A stretch of 64,000 bases of DNA, from the NCBI GenBank assembly GCA_964517135.1, contig CAZFBA010000005.1:62001-126000 (forward strand), read 5' to 3'. The stretch comes from CAZFBA01 sp964517135. Its GTDB lineage: Bacteria; Cyanobacteriota; Vampirovibrionia; JBFMGH01. Shown here piece after piece: positions 18,502-27,821 of this stretch (within the stretch, counting starts at the first letter, position 1; the number at the start of each line of letters is the position of its first letter). A program made the position numbers and the translations under genes. The notes under the pieces were generated by a model. It worked only from the letters and a program-made list of their open reading frames with translations. It ran no database searches and was not told where the DNA came from.

Positions 18502-18571
18502 TGTCTTCAAGGAGAATAATCACTGCTAAAATCACTAAAAGCACTAAATTCTGTGTTAAAAAGTATTCCAT
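18473..18571 (-). CDS. ilv operon leader peptide
   Basis: A 32-codon open frame starting MEYFLTQN and ending in TAA. Residues 9-21 read LVLLVILAVIILL, so 12 of 13 codons are for leucine, valine or isoleucine, the amino acids made by the downstream enzymes. It lies between a TTGACA promoter and a terminator hairpin, the arrangement of ilvL/ivbL-type leader peptides in enterobacteria. The ribosome site is weak. A real transmembrane micropeptide would look similar in composition, but the overlapping antiterminator supports the leader role. Confidence 0.8.
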   Translation of the reverse strand: MEYFLTQNLVLLVILAVIILLEDTSLPNKLFK

Positions 18572-18618
18572 CGTATACAGTCAGCCTTTTACTTACAAAA
18601 TTATATGTCAGTGTATTT

Positions 18619-18646
18619 AGAATAAACCAAATAAGTATTTTGTCAA
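18619..18646 (-). promoter_or_regulatory. promoter of the ilv leader-ilvBNC-cimA operon
   Basis: On the minus strand a perfect TTGACA -35 (18641-18646) is followed after 16 bases by TATTCT (18619-18624). Transcription would start near 18611, about 40 bases before the leader peptide ATG. Confidence 0.65.
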
Positions 18647-18697
18647 TATCATGAGCATGATTTCGCTTAACTTTTGTAATACTTGAGCAGTTTAAAC

Positions 18698-20356
18698 CTA
18701 TTTTTTAAAGACAGCGCCAGTTGAAGCACTGGTTACAACTGCTGCATAACGTGCCAGATAACCCTTCTCAATCTTTGGTTTAATCGGCTCCCATTTTTGT
18801 TTGCGATTATTGATTTCTTCTTCTGACACCTCAAGCTTCATGGATCTGTTATAAACGTCAATCTCAATAATATCACCATTCTGTACAAGACCTATAAGGC
18901 CTCCTTCCATGGCTTCAGGAGAAACATGGCCAACACAAAGCCCTCTTGTTCCACCAGAGAAGCGACCATCCGTGATAAGAGCTACATGCTGCCCCAAACC
19001 CTTACCAACAAGTGCTGAGGTAGGAGCTAACATTTCTCTCATACCCGGTCCACCTTTTGGGCCTTCGTATCTAATTATAACCACGTCTCCTTTATTGATT
19101 TCATTTGCCATAATAGCCTTTACAGCGGCCTCTTCAGAATCATAAACTCTGGCTATTCCTTTAAATTGATACATTGAAGGATCAATACCCAGGGTTTTAA
19201 CAACAGCTCCTTCGGGTGCAATATTACCTTTTAGAACTACTATTCCGCCTTCTTTAGAATATGGATTCTCCAGACCATGTATAACCTCTGAATCGTGAAC
19301 CTGTGCTGCTTCTGCAATCTGCCTCAAAGAGAGCTGTGATACTGTGAGAGTATCGTTTATTTTATCTTTCAGTATGTTTAGCACTGCCGGTATTCCTCCG
19401 GCAAACTCCAGATCTTCCATAAAGTGGTCACCAGAGGGTCTTAGCTTGACAATCTGTGGTGTTTCTTTGCTTAACCTGTCAAAATCTTCTATTGACACTT
19501 TAACACCTGCTTCGTGTGCAATAGCAAGCAAATGTAAAGCAGAATTTGTTGAGCCACCAAGAGCCATGTCAAGCCTGATAGCATTTTCAACAGATTCTCT
19601 TGTAATCAACTTATCCGGTGTGAGGTCTTCCTGTATCATCTCAACAACCCTGACACCTGAGTCATAGGCTATACGACGCTTTTTAGCAGAAATAGCCAAA
19701 CCCGAGCCTGACCCGGCAAGGCTTAACCCCATAACCTCTGTCAGGCATGCCATGGTATTAGCGGTATAAAGCCCCTGGCAGGATCCTACTCCCGGGCATG
19801 ATTCCATTTCAAGCTCTTTTAATTCGTCTTCTGACATCTCTCCATTGCAGCATTTACCAATCGCTTCAAAGGTATCCCTTACAAAAGAAAGCCTTCTGTT
19901 CTTATAGTTCCCTGAAATCATTGGCCCTGCAGTTACAATGATAGAAGGTATATTCAATCTGGCCATAGCCATAATCATTCCCGGAGTAATTTTATCGCAG
20001 TTAGTCAATAATACCAGGCCATCCAGTGAGTGGGCAAGGGTTACTGACTCAATAACATCAGCAATCAGTTCTCTTGATGGCAAGGAATAGTGCATGCCCT
20101 GGTGCCCCATGGCAATACCATCACAAATAGCAGGAACTCCAAAAACAAAAGAAGCCCCACCTGCTGCGTGAACTCCTTTTTCTATATGTCTTTCAAGTAT
20201 ACGCAGATCCACATGACCCGGAACCAAATCAGTAAAAGCACTAGCCACACCAACAAAAGGCCTATCCATCTGTTTTTTAGACAACCCCGTACCATATAAA
20301 AGCGCCCTGTGAGGGGTTTTTTCTATCCCTTTTTTTATTGCATCACTTTTCATCAT
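18698..20356 (-). CDS. ilvD: dihydroxyacid dehydratase
   Basis: A 552-residue iron-sulfur dehydratase converting dihydroxyacids to 2-oxoacids, the third common step of valine/isoleucine synthesis. Cluster-binding cysteines are visible in AICDG (78), NCDKITPG (120) and GSCQGLYTANTM (193). The C-terminal half has the typical GGIVVLKGNIAPEGAVVK and RYEGPKGGPGMREMLAPTSAL motifs. A GAGGAAG site fits the first of two adjacent ATGs. It lies upstream of the ilvB operon on the same strand but outside the attenuated unit, since the leader promoter sits between them. Confidence 0.97.
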   Translation of the reverse strand: MMKSDAIKKGIEKTPHRALLYGTGLSKKQMDRPFVGVASAFTDLVPGHVDLRILERHIEKGVHAAGGASFVFGVPAICDGIAMGHQGMHYSLPSRELIADVIESVTLAHSLDGLVLLTNCDKITPGMIMAMARLNIPSIIVTAGPMISGNYKNRRLSFVRDTFEAIGKCCNGEMSEDELKELEMESCPGVGSCQGLYTANTMACLTEVMGLSLAGSGSGLAISAKKRRIAYDSGVRVVEMIQEDLTPDKLITRESVENAIRLDMALGGSTNSALHLLAIAHEAGVKVSIEDFDRLSKETPQIVKLRPSGDHFMEDLEFAGGIPAVLNILKDKINDTLTVSQLSLRQIAEAAQVHDSEVIHGLENPYSKEGGIVVLKGNIAPEGAVVKTLGIDPSMYQFKGIARVYDSEEAAVKAIMANEINKGDVVIIRYEGPKGGPGMREMLAPTSALVGKGLGQHVALITDGRFSGGTRGLCVGHVSPEAMEGGLIGLVQNGDIIEIDVYNRSMKLEVSEEEINNRKQKWEPIKPKIEKGYLARYAAVVTSASTGAVFKK

Positions 20357-20429
20357 TATACTTCCTCAATATATTGCTGATTAACAACTTTAATATGATA
20401 TAACATATGTGGTTCATATAACAGAAAAA

Positions 20430-20458
20430 ATTATACGCAAACGGCTTTAATACTTTTC
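20430..20458 (-). promoter_or_regulatory. candidate ilvD promoter
   Basis: A perfect TATAAT -10 (20430-20435, minus strand) sits about 75 bases upstream of ilvD. The -35 position (GAAAAG) is poor, so this is tentative. Confidence 0.35.
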
Positions 20459-20490
20459 AGAAAGGAGAAAAGAAAGCCAACACATATGTA

Positions 20491-21189
20491 TTACTTTCTG
20501 GCGGCCTGAATAGAAACAAAACCCCAGAATCTTTCTAATTTAATACATTCAAGAAAGCCGTTTTGTCTGTAGAGTTTCATCAGGTTGTCTGGAGAAGGGA
20601 ATTCCTGTATAGAGTCCAACAAATAGGTATATTCCTGTTTCCTCCCAAGCATCCAGCCATAAAAAGGAACGACAAACTTAAAATAAAACCAGAATAGGAT
20701 TTTTGTAAGAGGAATTACAGGCTTTCCGAAATCAATATTTACAAAAAAACCTGGCGTTTTCAGGACCCTGTTAATTTCCTGAATGCCAATGTCTATATCT
20801 TCAAGGTTTCTAAGGCCAAAACTTATTATAGCGTGAGAAAAAGAAGCATCTGCAAATGGAAGTTTGAGCACATCAGCCTGTATAAAGCTTATTTTGTCAT
20901 GTTCTGCAAGTCTTTTTCTGGCAATTTTTAGCATATCAGGTGAAAAATCAACAGCTGTTATATCAACATCCGCCTGTATTTCATTCATTATCAAACTTGA
21001 GATATCGCCACTACCACAGCAAAGATCAAGAACACTATCGCCATCTTTCAGGTTAAGCTGCTTTACTGCTTCAAGTTTCCAGGTTTTATGAAGTCCGAGA
21101 CTCATAACATTATTTAATAAATCATACACCGGGGCGATATTATTAAATAAATTCAAAACAATATTACTTTTAGATAGATCCTGTGTCAT
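20491..21189 (-). CDS. ubiE: demethylmenaquinone/naphthoquinone C-methyltransferase
   Basis: A UbiE/MenG-family S-adenosylmethionine methyltransferase that adds the ring methyl group in menaquinone or ubiquinone synthesis. Motif I is VLDLCCGSGD, and the family signatures (LGLHKTWKLEAV, ISFGLRNLEDIDIGIQEINRVLK) are clear. The frame is open from 21297, but the family starts around MTQDLSKSN; that ATG at 21189 gives a 232-residue protein of normal length and lies 13 bases after the upstream stop. Without ubiquinone genes in view, menaquinone is the likelier product. It is the last gene of its run. Confidence 0.9.
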   Translation of the reverse strand: MTQDLSKSNIVLNLFNNIAPVYDLLNNVMSLGLHKTWKLEAVKQLNLKDGDSVLDLCCGSGDISSLIMNEIQADVDITAVDFSPDMLKIARKRLAEHDKISFIQADVLKLPFADASFSHAIISFGLRNLEDIDIGIQEINRVLKTPGFFVNIDFGKPVIPLTKILFWFYFKFVVPFYGWMLGRKQEYTYLLDSIQEFPSPDNLMKLYRQNGFLECIKLERFWGFVSIQAARK

Positions 21190-21202
21190 TACCTGCAATG
21201 GA

Positions 21203-21721
21203 TTATTCCGTATAAAAAGTCTTATAATCAAGTTCAAGTGGGGGATCAAGCAATTCTTTATCTTTAACAATTTGAAAAACTCTGGGTTTTTCTTCATTTT
21301 CTGAATAAGACAAAGTTCTGGCCCTCTTCATGTGGCTTTCAATATCTGACAAATTCATTATCAGATCAAATTTTATGCCTTTTTCCAGGGCTCCGGCACC
21401 TTTATATTCTCTCTCCAGAGTTGATTTCATATACTTTTGATATTTTGAAGTATTTGTCTGAACGTTTCTATCGAGATAATAGACCACATTAAAGCTTCTT
21501 GTAACCGGTAAAAGGAACTTCTCAATACTAATATCTTTATATCTGGTAAGTGGGAGGAAATCAGCTATTTCAACAAATGAAATCTCTTCTACCGGAGGGA
21601 GGATACTCAGGTAAAGATTCTCATTAAGATTCCTGTCTCTGGCTAAAGTATCCTTAAGTGTATTTAAAAAGAGCTCCAGCCTTAACTTTTTTATACCAAT
21701 AAAATTGAGTGACTCATTCAT
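21203..21721 (-). CDS. protein of unknown function
   Basis: A 172-residue soluble protein with no signal peptide, membrane helix or motif I recognise. Its first half is hydrophobic-alternating and probably globular (LYLSILPPVEEISFVEIADFLPL, FNVVYYLDRNV), and the second half is charged and helical. It ends 13 bases before ubiE, so the two are likely co-transcribed, which hints at quinone or lipid metabolism but proves nothing. The ribosome site is weak. Confidence 0.65.
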   Translation of the reverse strand: MNESLNFIGIKKLRLELFLNTLKDTLARDRNLNENLYLSILPPVEEISFVEIADFLPLTRYKDISIEKFLLPVTRSFNVVYYLDRNVQTNTSKYQKYMKSTLEREYKGAGALEKGIKFDLIMNLSDIESHMKRARTLSYSENEEKPRVFQIVKDKELLDPPLELDYKTFYTE

Positions 21722-21862
21722 AATATCTTTTTAAATCCGCAAAATGTATGCTGGCCAATAAAGTGTATTTTAACATAAATTTTAAAGTTAGAAATAAACA
21801 GGGCTTTCAATTACGAGCAGCACCCAATTTCTAAAATAATAGAAAAAAACTGCTCATTAGTT

Positions 21863-22744
21863 TCAGTTTTGCCTGCCTGGCATATAAATTGTCTTCAGAG
21901 CATCTTCAGAAAGTTCTTCCCACGGGAAGTTTATTTTATTTTTCTCCTGCATTTTTCTGAAATTATTGTACTCGATCAATCTTTTAATATCATCTTTTAC
22001 CTCTACTTTAAGAGCCTTCTTTTTAAGTATATTCTCAAGCTGGCTGTTCATAAAATTGCAATCATTTATTATACCAAGCTTACCCTGCATTTTTTTCAGG
22101 TATTTAATGATTTTTTTAGCTTCTGAATCTTTAAGATTGATAAATTCAAGGTTATATCTGAGATGTTTAATTGCAATTCTCAGGTTATGCAGTTCCTCTT
22201 CTGAATTAGAAAGATTTTCACTGCTTTTATACTTGAAAACTTCATCTATAACATGTTCAAAACTGCTATAAAATGTCTCATATGAAGGATCATACTCATC
22301 ACACAGTGATTTATGCTTAATATTAGCGGCAAGTGCCATCAGGTTTTCTTTCAGTTTTCTGTATTTCTTTTTCTTTAAAAAGCTAATCAGTTCTTTCCAT
22401 TTCTTTTTTCTTTCTTTCTTATAGTCTTTAACAAGAAGTTTAACGCCACTATTATCAGGGTTTTTCGCAAGATACTCGGAAAAATAAAGAATAGATACAT
22501 CAAGATCCCTGACCTTCCCAAGAGTTCTGGCAAGTTTTCTCAGGTCAGCTCTTATTAACAACATAAATTCAGGCTCAATAAAAGGCTTAAATGACCTTAT
22601 AGCAGCTCTGAATCGCCTTGCAGCCACCCTCATCTGGTGAACATCTTCAATATCTCTATCTTTTAAAACACCCTGCTCATACTTAACTAAAGCAGAATAC
22701 TGCTTTCTGATAACTTTATAAAAGCATTCGTAGATATTGAGCAT
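21863..22744 (-). CDS. CHAD-domain protein
   Basis: A 293-residue all-helical protein with the conserved histidine/arginine pattern of CHAD domains: VHQMRVAARRFRAAIRSF (about 34-51) and LHNLRIAIKHLRYNLEF (about 185-201). CHAD domains bind inorganic polyphosphate, and some localise to polyphosphate granules. There is no fused CYTH triphosphatase domain. It begins 12 bases after the HD-GYP regulator stop, so the two are coupled. The protein is very lysine-rich (KKERKKKWKELISFLKKKKY), in keeping with a polyanion ligand. Confidence 0.88.
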   Translation of the reverse strand: MLNIYECFYKVIRKQYSALVKYEQGVLKDRDIEDVHQMRVAARRFRAAIRSFKPFIEPEFMLLIRADLRKLARTLGKVRDLDVSILYFSEYLAKNPDNSGVKLLVKDYKKERKKKWKELISFLKKKKYRKLKENLMALAANIKHKSLCDEYDPSYETFYSSFEHVIDEVFKYKSSENLSNSEEELHNLRIAIKHLRYNLEFINLKDSEAKKIIKYLKKMQGKLGIINDCNFMNSQLENILKKKALKVEVKDDIKRLIEYNNFRKMQEKNKINFPWEELSEDALKTIYMPGRQN

Positions 22745-22756
22745 ATTTCAAAATTA

Positions 22757-23833
22757 TCAGGTGTTTACTTTGGTATCTTGTGAGACAATAACAGCATAAT
22801 CATCAAATGCTTCATCAGTATTAGAAGCATTTCTGACCTCTTCAAAAAACTTTTGCTTTTTGAGAAAGATATCTACAACCATGGGGTCAAACTGCGTATT
22901 TGCACAGCGCTGGATTTCAGCAACAGCAACAGAATGAGGCAGGCCTTTTCTGTAAGAACGGTCTGAGGTCATCGCATCATAAGTATCAGCTACCGCAAGG
23001 ATACGGGCAGGCAAGGGTATTTCATCTGCTTTCAAACCATCAGGATAACCAGTACCATCATAACGCTCATGATGGCTTCTTAACCAGCTAGATATTTCTT
23101 TTAGCTGTCTGATATCTTTAAGAATTTCTCTTCCTTTGCCCGGATGTTCTTTTATTTTAGCGTATTCTTCGTGTGTCAGGCCACCAGGCTTGTTTAAAAT
23201 ACGCTCAGGAGTACCTATTTTACCAATATCATGCAATAAACCAGCCAGTTGCAGCTTTTCAAGTGTTGTGTTATCAAGATTTAAAGATCTTCCAAGAATA
23301 AGGGCATAAAGCGTTACACGTTTAGAATGCCCGTGTGTGTAGGTATCTTTCTGATCAAGCGCATCTGATATTGCTCTGATCGTCGTATACAATAGCTCTC
23401 TAAGTTGTTTAAGCAGTGACGTATTGGTTAACTTTAAACGATACGTCTCAATAGCTTTTGAAACAATTATTTTAAGCTCTGAGGGTTCCCAGGGTTTGGT
23501 TACATACTGGAAAAGTTCACATTTGTTAATACCATCAATCATTGCATCAATATCAGAATAGCCTGTTAACAGTATCCTGATGGTATACGGATTGGTATCC
23601 ATAGTACGTGTCATGAACTCAGTGCCTGACATACCCGGCATTCGCTGATCGCTTATAATCAACGCTATTTCTTCTTCAGAAGAAGCCAGTATATCAAGAG
23701 CCTCAAACCCGCTAGTTGCACCAATTACATGATACTCCCTTCGAAGAGTTCTCTTTAGCAGGTTGACATTATCGATTTCATCATCTACAACCAGTATGGT
23801 ATACTTGGTCCCCTCTAAGTTTCGAGACTGCAT
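22757..23833 (-). CDS. response regulator with HD-GYP phosphodiesterase domain
   Basis: A 358-residue two-domain regulator. The receiver domain (about 12-130) has the acidic pocket VVDDE and the phosphoacceptor Asp in LIISDQRMPGMSG, with Thr in LLTGYSD and Lys in YVTKPWEP. The HD-GYP domain (about 150-340) has LLHDIGKIGTPE, RSHHERYDGTGYPDG and the conserved DTYDAMTSDRSYRKG, so it should be active against cyclic di-GMP (or a related cyclic dinucleotide). Phosphorylation by an unlinked kinase is expected, as none is adjacent. AAGGAG lies about ten bases before the ATG. It is co-transcribed with the CHAD gene. Confidence 0.94.
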   Translation of the reverse strand: MQSRNLEGTKYTILVVDDEIDNVNLLKRTLRREYHVIGATSGFEALDILASSEEEIALIISDQRMPGMSGTEFMTRTMDTNPYTIRILLTGYSDIDAMIDGINKCELFQYVTKPWEPSELKIIVSKAIETYRLKLTNTSLLKQLRELLYTTIRAISDALDQKDTYTHGHSKRVTLYALILGRSLNLDNTTLEKLQLAGLLHDIGKIGTPERILNKPGGLTHEEYAKIKEHPGKGREILKDIRQLKEISSWLRSHHERYDGTGYPDGLKADEIPLPARILAVADTYDAMTSDRSYRKGLPHSVAVAEIQRCANTQFDPMVVDIFLKKQKFFEEVRNASNTDEAFDDYAVIVSQDTKVNT

Positions 23834-24099
23834 TTAGTGGAAACTCCTTAACTTCTCGCTGTTTTCATATCTAAAAATAACTCTATAACATGTTTAGTTT
23901 CGACAGAAGTTGCCATAAAGTTTAAGAACTTTTTGAAAGAACTAATTATAGTTTATATCAATTATGCACTAACAAGCAATTTTATTTTTCCAGAAAAAAT
24001 TAAAAGTTCAGTTATAATAATATTTTTGAGAAATTTTTAATTTTATTATATGTGTTATAAAATAATAGAAAAGTTAATACTTCGTTTTAGGAAAAAAGA

Positions 24100-24534
24100 A
24101 TGGGGACATACTCAATAGAACATTATTCCAAAGGTGATTTAATCATCAAAGAGAGCGAAACCGGCGACAAAGCTTTTCTTATAAACAAAGGCCATGTCGA
24201 GGTAAGAAAGAAAACACTCGGAAAAGAGTCTGTTGTCCTCGCCAGATTAGGCCCCGGGCAGATGTTTGGAGAGATGTGCCTGTTTGATAACAAACAGCGC
24301 TCTGCTTCTGTTTATGCATTAAGTGAAGTTGAGCTTAGTGTCATAAACAAAGAAGCCTTCTTAAATTATCTGGAAGACACTCCTCCACAAATAAGAGTCA
24401 TTATAGAGCTACTTTTAAACCGTCTGCGACAAACTTCTTCTCTTGTTGCGCTGCTCAAAATGGACATCAATGACCCGGCTAAACATACACAGTTAATTAA
24501 AGAAAAACTCAATGACATTCATTTCCCAACATAA
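24100..24534 (+). CDS. cyclic nucleotide-binding domain protein
   Basis: A 144-residue protein that is essentially one cNMP-binding beta-barrel. The phosphate-binding cassette is recognisable as MFGEMCLFDNKQRSASVYAL, with the Glu and Arg that contact ribose and cyclic phosphate. No helix-turn-helix or catalytic domain follows, so it is probably a signalling subunit rather than a CRP-type regulator. The only cyclase in view is the CHASE2 protein at 1.0-3.2 kb; a link is inferred. AGGA precedes the ATG by about nine bases. Confidence 0.88.
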   Translation: MGTYSIEHYSKGDLIIKESETGDKAFLINKGHVEVRKKTLGKESVVLARLGPGQMFGEMCLFDNKQRSASVYALSEVELSVINKEAFLNYLEDTPPQIRVIIELLLNRLRQTSSLVALLKMDINDPAKHTQLIKEKLNDIHFPT

Positions 24535-24542
24535 AAAGACTT

Positions 24543-26570
24543 TTATACCCTGTTGTTCAACATTGAGTTAACTTTCTCTTTTTTAACCCTGTACAACCCC
24601 AGTACTGGTTTGCCTTCATCAGATGTAATAGTCTTAAACTTACCAGAAGGATAAGTTTGATTAAGTAGTTTCAAAGATTTTTCATAATTATCAGGGAAAA
24701 AGATAAATAAGACATCTTTATTTTGCCTGTTCTGAAGAGGTATAGCATGTAAAGCATCAGTTATTTGTATGGCATTATTATCTTTTAAAAGAAACTTAAC
24801 TGTCTCATATCTTATATCATACAAAACAGGATCTGATTTAAAGTTAACAAGGTAAATGTTATAAAAACCGCCCATTGTATTAATGTGATAGCCTGTCATT
24901 GTTGGTATATGATACTTAACATCCGCTATATTGTTTTTAATATAGTAATTAAAGTAATTATTAAAGTTCAAAAGTATTATTACTATTGTTAGAAGATAGA
25001 CAAGCAACAGGTTTGCATACCGCAAAACATTGTTAGATTTAATTTTTTCTACCAGGATATCAGATATTTCCATTATCACAATAGCAACAAGCATAGCAAT
25101 AAAGGGTAAAAGCATAACAAGTTTGAAAAAGCGGGGAGTATTTACATCAAACACACCACCAGAAAGAGCAACAATCAAAAAACCTGTTATAATTAAATAA
25201 TATCTGTCATCCTTAAACATGTAAAGAGCTGCAAATATAGCCAGAATAAAGAATACAGCAGAAAAGAAATCCAGCATCGACTTATTATTTCCATAAAGAT
25301 AACTATTATCAGATTCAGAATTCAATGCCTTGATTGTATACCCAGCGTTTTTAGCCAGCACTACCAGCACACTGGAAGCCTGATAAACATTCTTCATATG
25401 CTGCATATTCTGATCAGAAAAAACAGGTGCAAAGTTATACTGCGCAACAAAAGAGCTGCTATATTTTAGCATAAAAGGCATAACAAAAAGAATAAAAGCA
25501 ACAACCGCCAGCAAAATGTATTTTAATAAAGCCTTTCTACTTTCTTTATACTTAAAAAACATCACAAAAAGATAAACAAGCAATATAAAGACTGCAATCG
25601 CAGCACTTTGATGAAGATAATATCCCAGGCCTGCCGCCAGACCGGCAAGAAACATATAGAAATAAGAGCCTTGCTTTACAGCCAAAATAGCCAGATAGAG
25701 GACTAAAACAAGAACAAAAACACCAGAAGAATACTCCACAGCATTTCTTGCCATGGCAATAAAGGGGTGATAAAAAGCTAACAGCAAGGTCGCAACAACA
25801 GACACTCTTATTGAAAAAAGCTCCCTAACGAGAAAATAGAATACAGGAATACTCAAAACCGCAAACAAAGCAGAAACAAACCTGAGCCCAAAAACGTCAT
25901 AACCAAACAGGTCAAAAGATAACTGATGTAAATACATTAAAAGAAAACCAGGCAAGAGAATAAGATGTATAAGACCATCTTCAACAATCGACCTGACGTT
26001 TATTGCTATAACAGCTTCCTCTGCATTCAGCTTAAATGGCGTAACATCAAGGTTATAGGTATATAAAAAGAATGCAATAATAGTTACAAGCACTGCAAAA
26101 ACAAGGTCAAATCTGGTATAAACAAGCCTTATCAGATTTTTACCATCTATAATAAAAAAAGCAACAGAAGCCAGAATGAATGATACAAGCATACCCAGAA
26201 AGCATGTAACGTGTTTATCAAGCAATATAAACAATACCATGCTAATCAGATAAACAATAAGAGCAATTAAAATCAGTATGCCAGCTTTTCTGTTTTTAAA
26301 AAGAGGTTTTTCAATATTAATATCCTTAAACAGGTCTGCCGCCTGAAGATTTTCTCTAACAGCAATAACAAACAAAACACCAGCTAAAAGATATAAGAGT
26401 ATACCCGCAAGTAAAGAGACCTGTGGATCAAGAGAAACACTGGAAAATACACCTGCTAAATCAACCCCTTTAGAGAGATATAACATTAACTGGGCAATAA
26501 AACCTGCTAACAAAGATAACAACAAATACATAATATCTTTATTTGCCCTGACTTCAAGGTTTTTATCCAT
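24543..26570 (-). CDS. GT-C family membrane glycosyltransferase (PMT/ArnT-like)
   Basis: A 675-residue polytopic protein with about twelve to thirteen membrane helices. The first large extracytoplasmic loop has the acidic catalytic-type motif (DVTPFKLNAEEAVIAINVRSIVEDG), and a later loop has AMARNAVEYSSG, both in the pattern of dolichyl-phosphate-mannose mannosyltransferase/ArnT enzymes. Such enzymes use a polyprenyl-phosphate sugar as donor outside the membrane. It is next to, and divergent from, the polyprenyl-phosphate-arabinose cluster, so that lipid is a candidate donor. It converges with the CNB gene with only eight bases between. Confidence 0.82.
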   Translation of the reverse strand: MDKNLEVRANKDIMYLLLSLLAGFIAQLMLYLSKGVDLAGVFSSVSLDPQVSLLAGILLYLLAGVLFVIAVRENLQAADLFKDINIEKPLFKNRKAGILILIALIVYLISMVLFILLDKHVTCFLGMLVSFILASVAFFIIDGKNLIRLVYTRFDLVFAVLVTIIAFFLYTYNLDVTPFKLNAEEAVIAINVRSIVEDGLIHLILLPGFLLMYLHQLSFDLFGYDVFGLRFVSALFAVLSIPVFYFLVRELFSIRVSVVATLLLAFYHPFIAMARNAVEYSSGVFVLVLVLYLAILAVKQGSYFYMFLAGLAAGLGYYLHQSAAIAVFILLVYLFVMFFKYKESRKALLKYILLAVVAFILFVMPFMLKYSSSFVAQYNFAPVFSDQNMQHMKNVYQASSVLVVLAKNAGYTIKALNSESDNSYLYGNNKSMLDFFSAVFFILAIFAALYMFKDDRYYLIITGFLIVALSGGVFDVNTPRFFKLVMLLPFIAMLVAIVIMEISDILVEKIKSNNVLRYANLLLVYLLTIVIILLNFNNYFNYYIKNNIADVKYHIPTMTGYHINTMGGFYNIYLVNFKSDPVLYDIRYETVKFLLKDNNAIQITDALHAIPLQNRQNKDVLFIFFPDNYEKSLKLLNQTYPSGKFKTITSDEGKPVLGLYRVKKEKVNSMLNNRV

Positions 26571-26924
26571 ATCAACACCACCTTATTAAATTGCCACCTG
26601 CTAACTAAATACCCTGCTGGCTTCAGGTGCTTTTGTGTGTTCTAAATATTATACCCCGGGAAAAAAAGACTTAAAACAAATTTATATGTGCAGGTTAATA
26701 CCGCTTTCAAGGCATAACTTTTCACCGAATTAAATTCGACCTAATAGCTCTGGAATCAGTTGACTTATTATGGCAAACTACAGAATTTTAAAACCTCTTC
26801 ATTTTATAAGCTATTCAAACGATGCAGGCAGTATTTATTGAGTTTATAATTCAGAAAAAATTAAGCTGCACAGCATTTTTGTCAGATTATTTAAGTTATA
26901 TACAAGCACAAGTCAGAAAAAAGA
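26571..26924. other. 354-base intergenic region between divergent glycan genes
   Basis: No gene is visible. It must hold promoters for the leftward GT-C gene and the rightward UbiA-dprE1-dprE2 operon. A TATAAT hexamer occurs at 26845-26850 on the + strand without a good -35, so no promoter is claimed. Confidence 0.4.
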
Positions 26925-27788
26925 ATGTTTAGAGACTATATAAGCCTTATAAGGCCCCACCAGTACCTAAAAAACCTGATTATTTTTTCGCCACTGGTTT
27001 TTTCTGTAAAGATTACAGACCCTGTTTTACTTCTAAAAACAGTTATAGCTTTTATTTCCTTTTCATTAATTGCAAGCTCTATCTATATATTTAACGACAT
27101 AAAAGATCTTGAAGAAGACAAAAAGCACCCCGTTAAAAGCAAAAGACCTATTGCAGCAGGTAAAATAAAGATTTTTAATGGACTAATACTGATGGGAATT
27201 CTCTTTTTAGCTGGCTGTAGCATAGCTTATTATCTTAATATTCACCTATTGCTTATAATTCTGATCTATTTCACTATCAACATATTCTATTCACTTGGTT
27301 TAAAACATTTTTCAATTATTGATTTACTCATAATATCAACTGGCTTTGTACTCAGAGTCTTTGCAGGATCTGCTGTTGCAAACGTAGAAACAACAAACTG
27401 GATTATAATCATGACATTTCTTTTAGCCATGTTTCTCGGGCTGGCAAAAAGAAGAGATGATGTAATGCTGGCAAATACAGGCACAAAAACACGAAAAAAT
27501 ATTGATGGCTATAACCTTATCTTTATTGATTCTTCTATGGTAATAATGGCATCAATAGTCATCGTTGCATACATTTTATACACCATATCACCTGAAATAA
27601 CTCACAAATTCAACTCTAATTACTTATATTTAACAACTATCTTTGTCATAGCAGGTATCATAAGATACATGCAGATAACTTTTGTAGAAAAAAACAGCGG
27701 CAGCCCAACAAAAATACTCATTCAAGACAGATTTCTTCAAATAACAATTATTTTATGGCTAACCCTTTTCATAAGCCTGATTTATTGA
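26925..27788 (+). CDS. UbiA-family polyprenyl-phosphate phosphoribosyltransferase (DPPR synthase-like)
   Basis: A 287-residue protein with about eight to nine membrane helices. The UbiA aspartate motif appears as NDIKDLEED (residues 57-65), that is NDxxDxxxD, the form reported for decaprenyl-phosphate 5-phosphoribosyltransferase (Rv3806c), which transfers phosphoribose from PRPP to a polyprenyl phosphate. The following KKHPVKSKRPIAAG is also typical. The next two genes are homologues of DprE1 and DprE2, which act on its dephosphorylated product, so the assignment is stronger than for UbiA proteins in general. The ribosome site is modest (AGAAAAAAGA). Confidence 0.87.
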   Translation: MFRDYISLIRPHQYLKNLIIFSPLVFSVKITDPVLLLKTVIAFISFSLIASSIYIFNDIKDLEEDKKHPVKSKRPIAAGKIKIFNGLILMGILFLAGCSIAYYLNIHLLLIILIYFTINIFYSLGLKHFSIIDLLIISTGFVLRVFAGSAVANVETTNWIIIMTFLLAMFLGLAKRRDDVMLANTGTKTRKNIDGYNLIFIDSSMVIMASIVIVAYILYTISPEITHKFNSNYLYLTTIFVIAGIIRYMQITFVEKNSGSPTKILIQDRFLQITIILWLTLFISLIY

Positions 27789-27821
27789 AGACACAAAAAA
27801 TTTATATGGGATAATAAATAG

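Noticed and set aside
18406..18697. T-box riboswitch upstream of ilvB
   Set aside because: No T-box sequence (TGGNACCGCG-like) is present; the leader peptide and competing hairpins explain the region.
21190..21297. Extended N-terminus for ubiE
   Set aside because: It overlaps the upstream gene and adds 36 residues not typical of the family.
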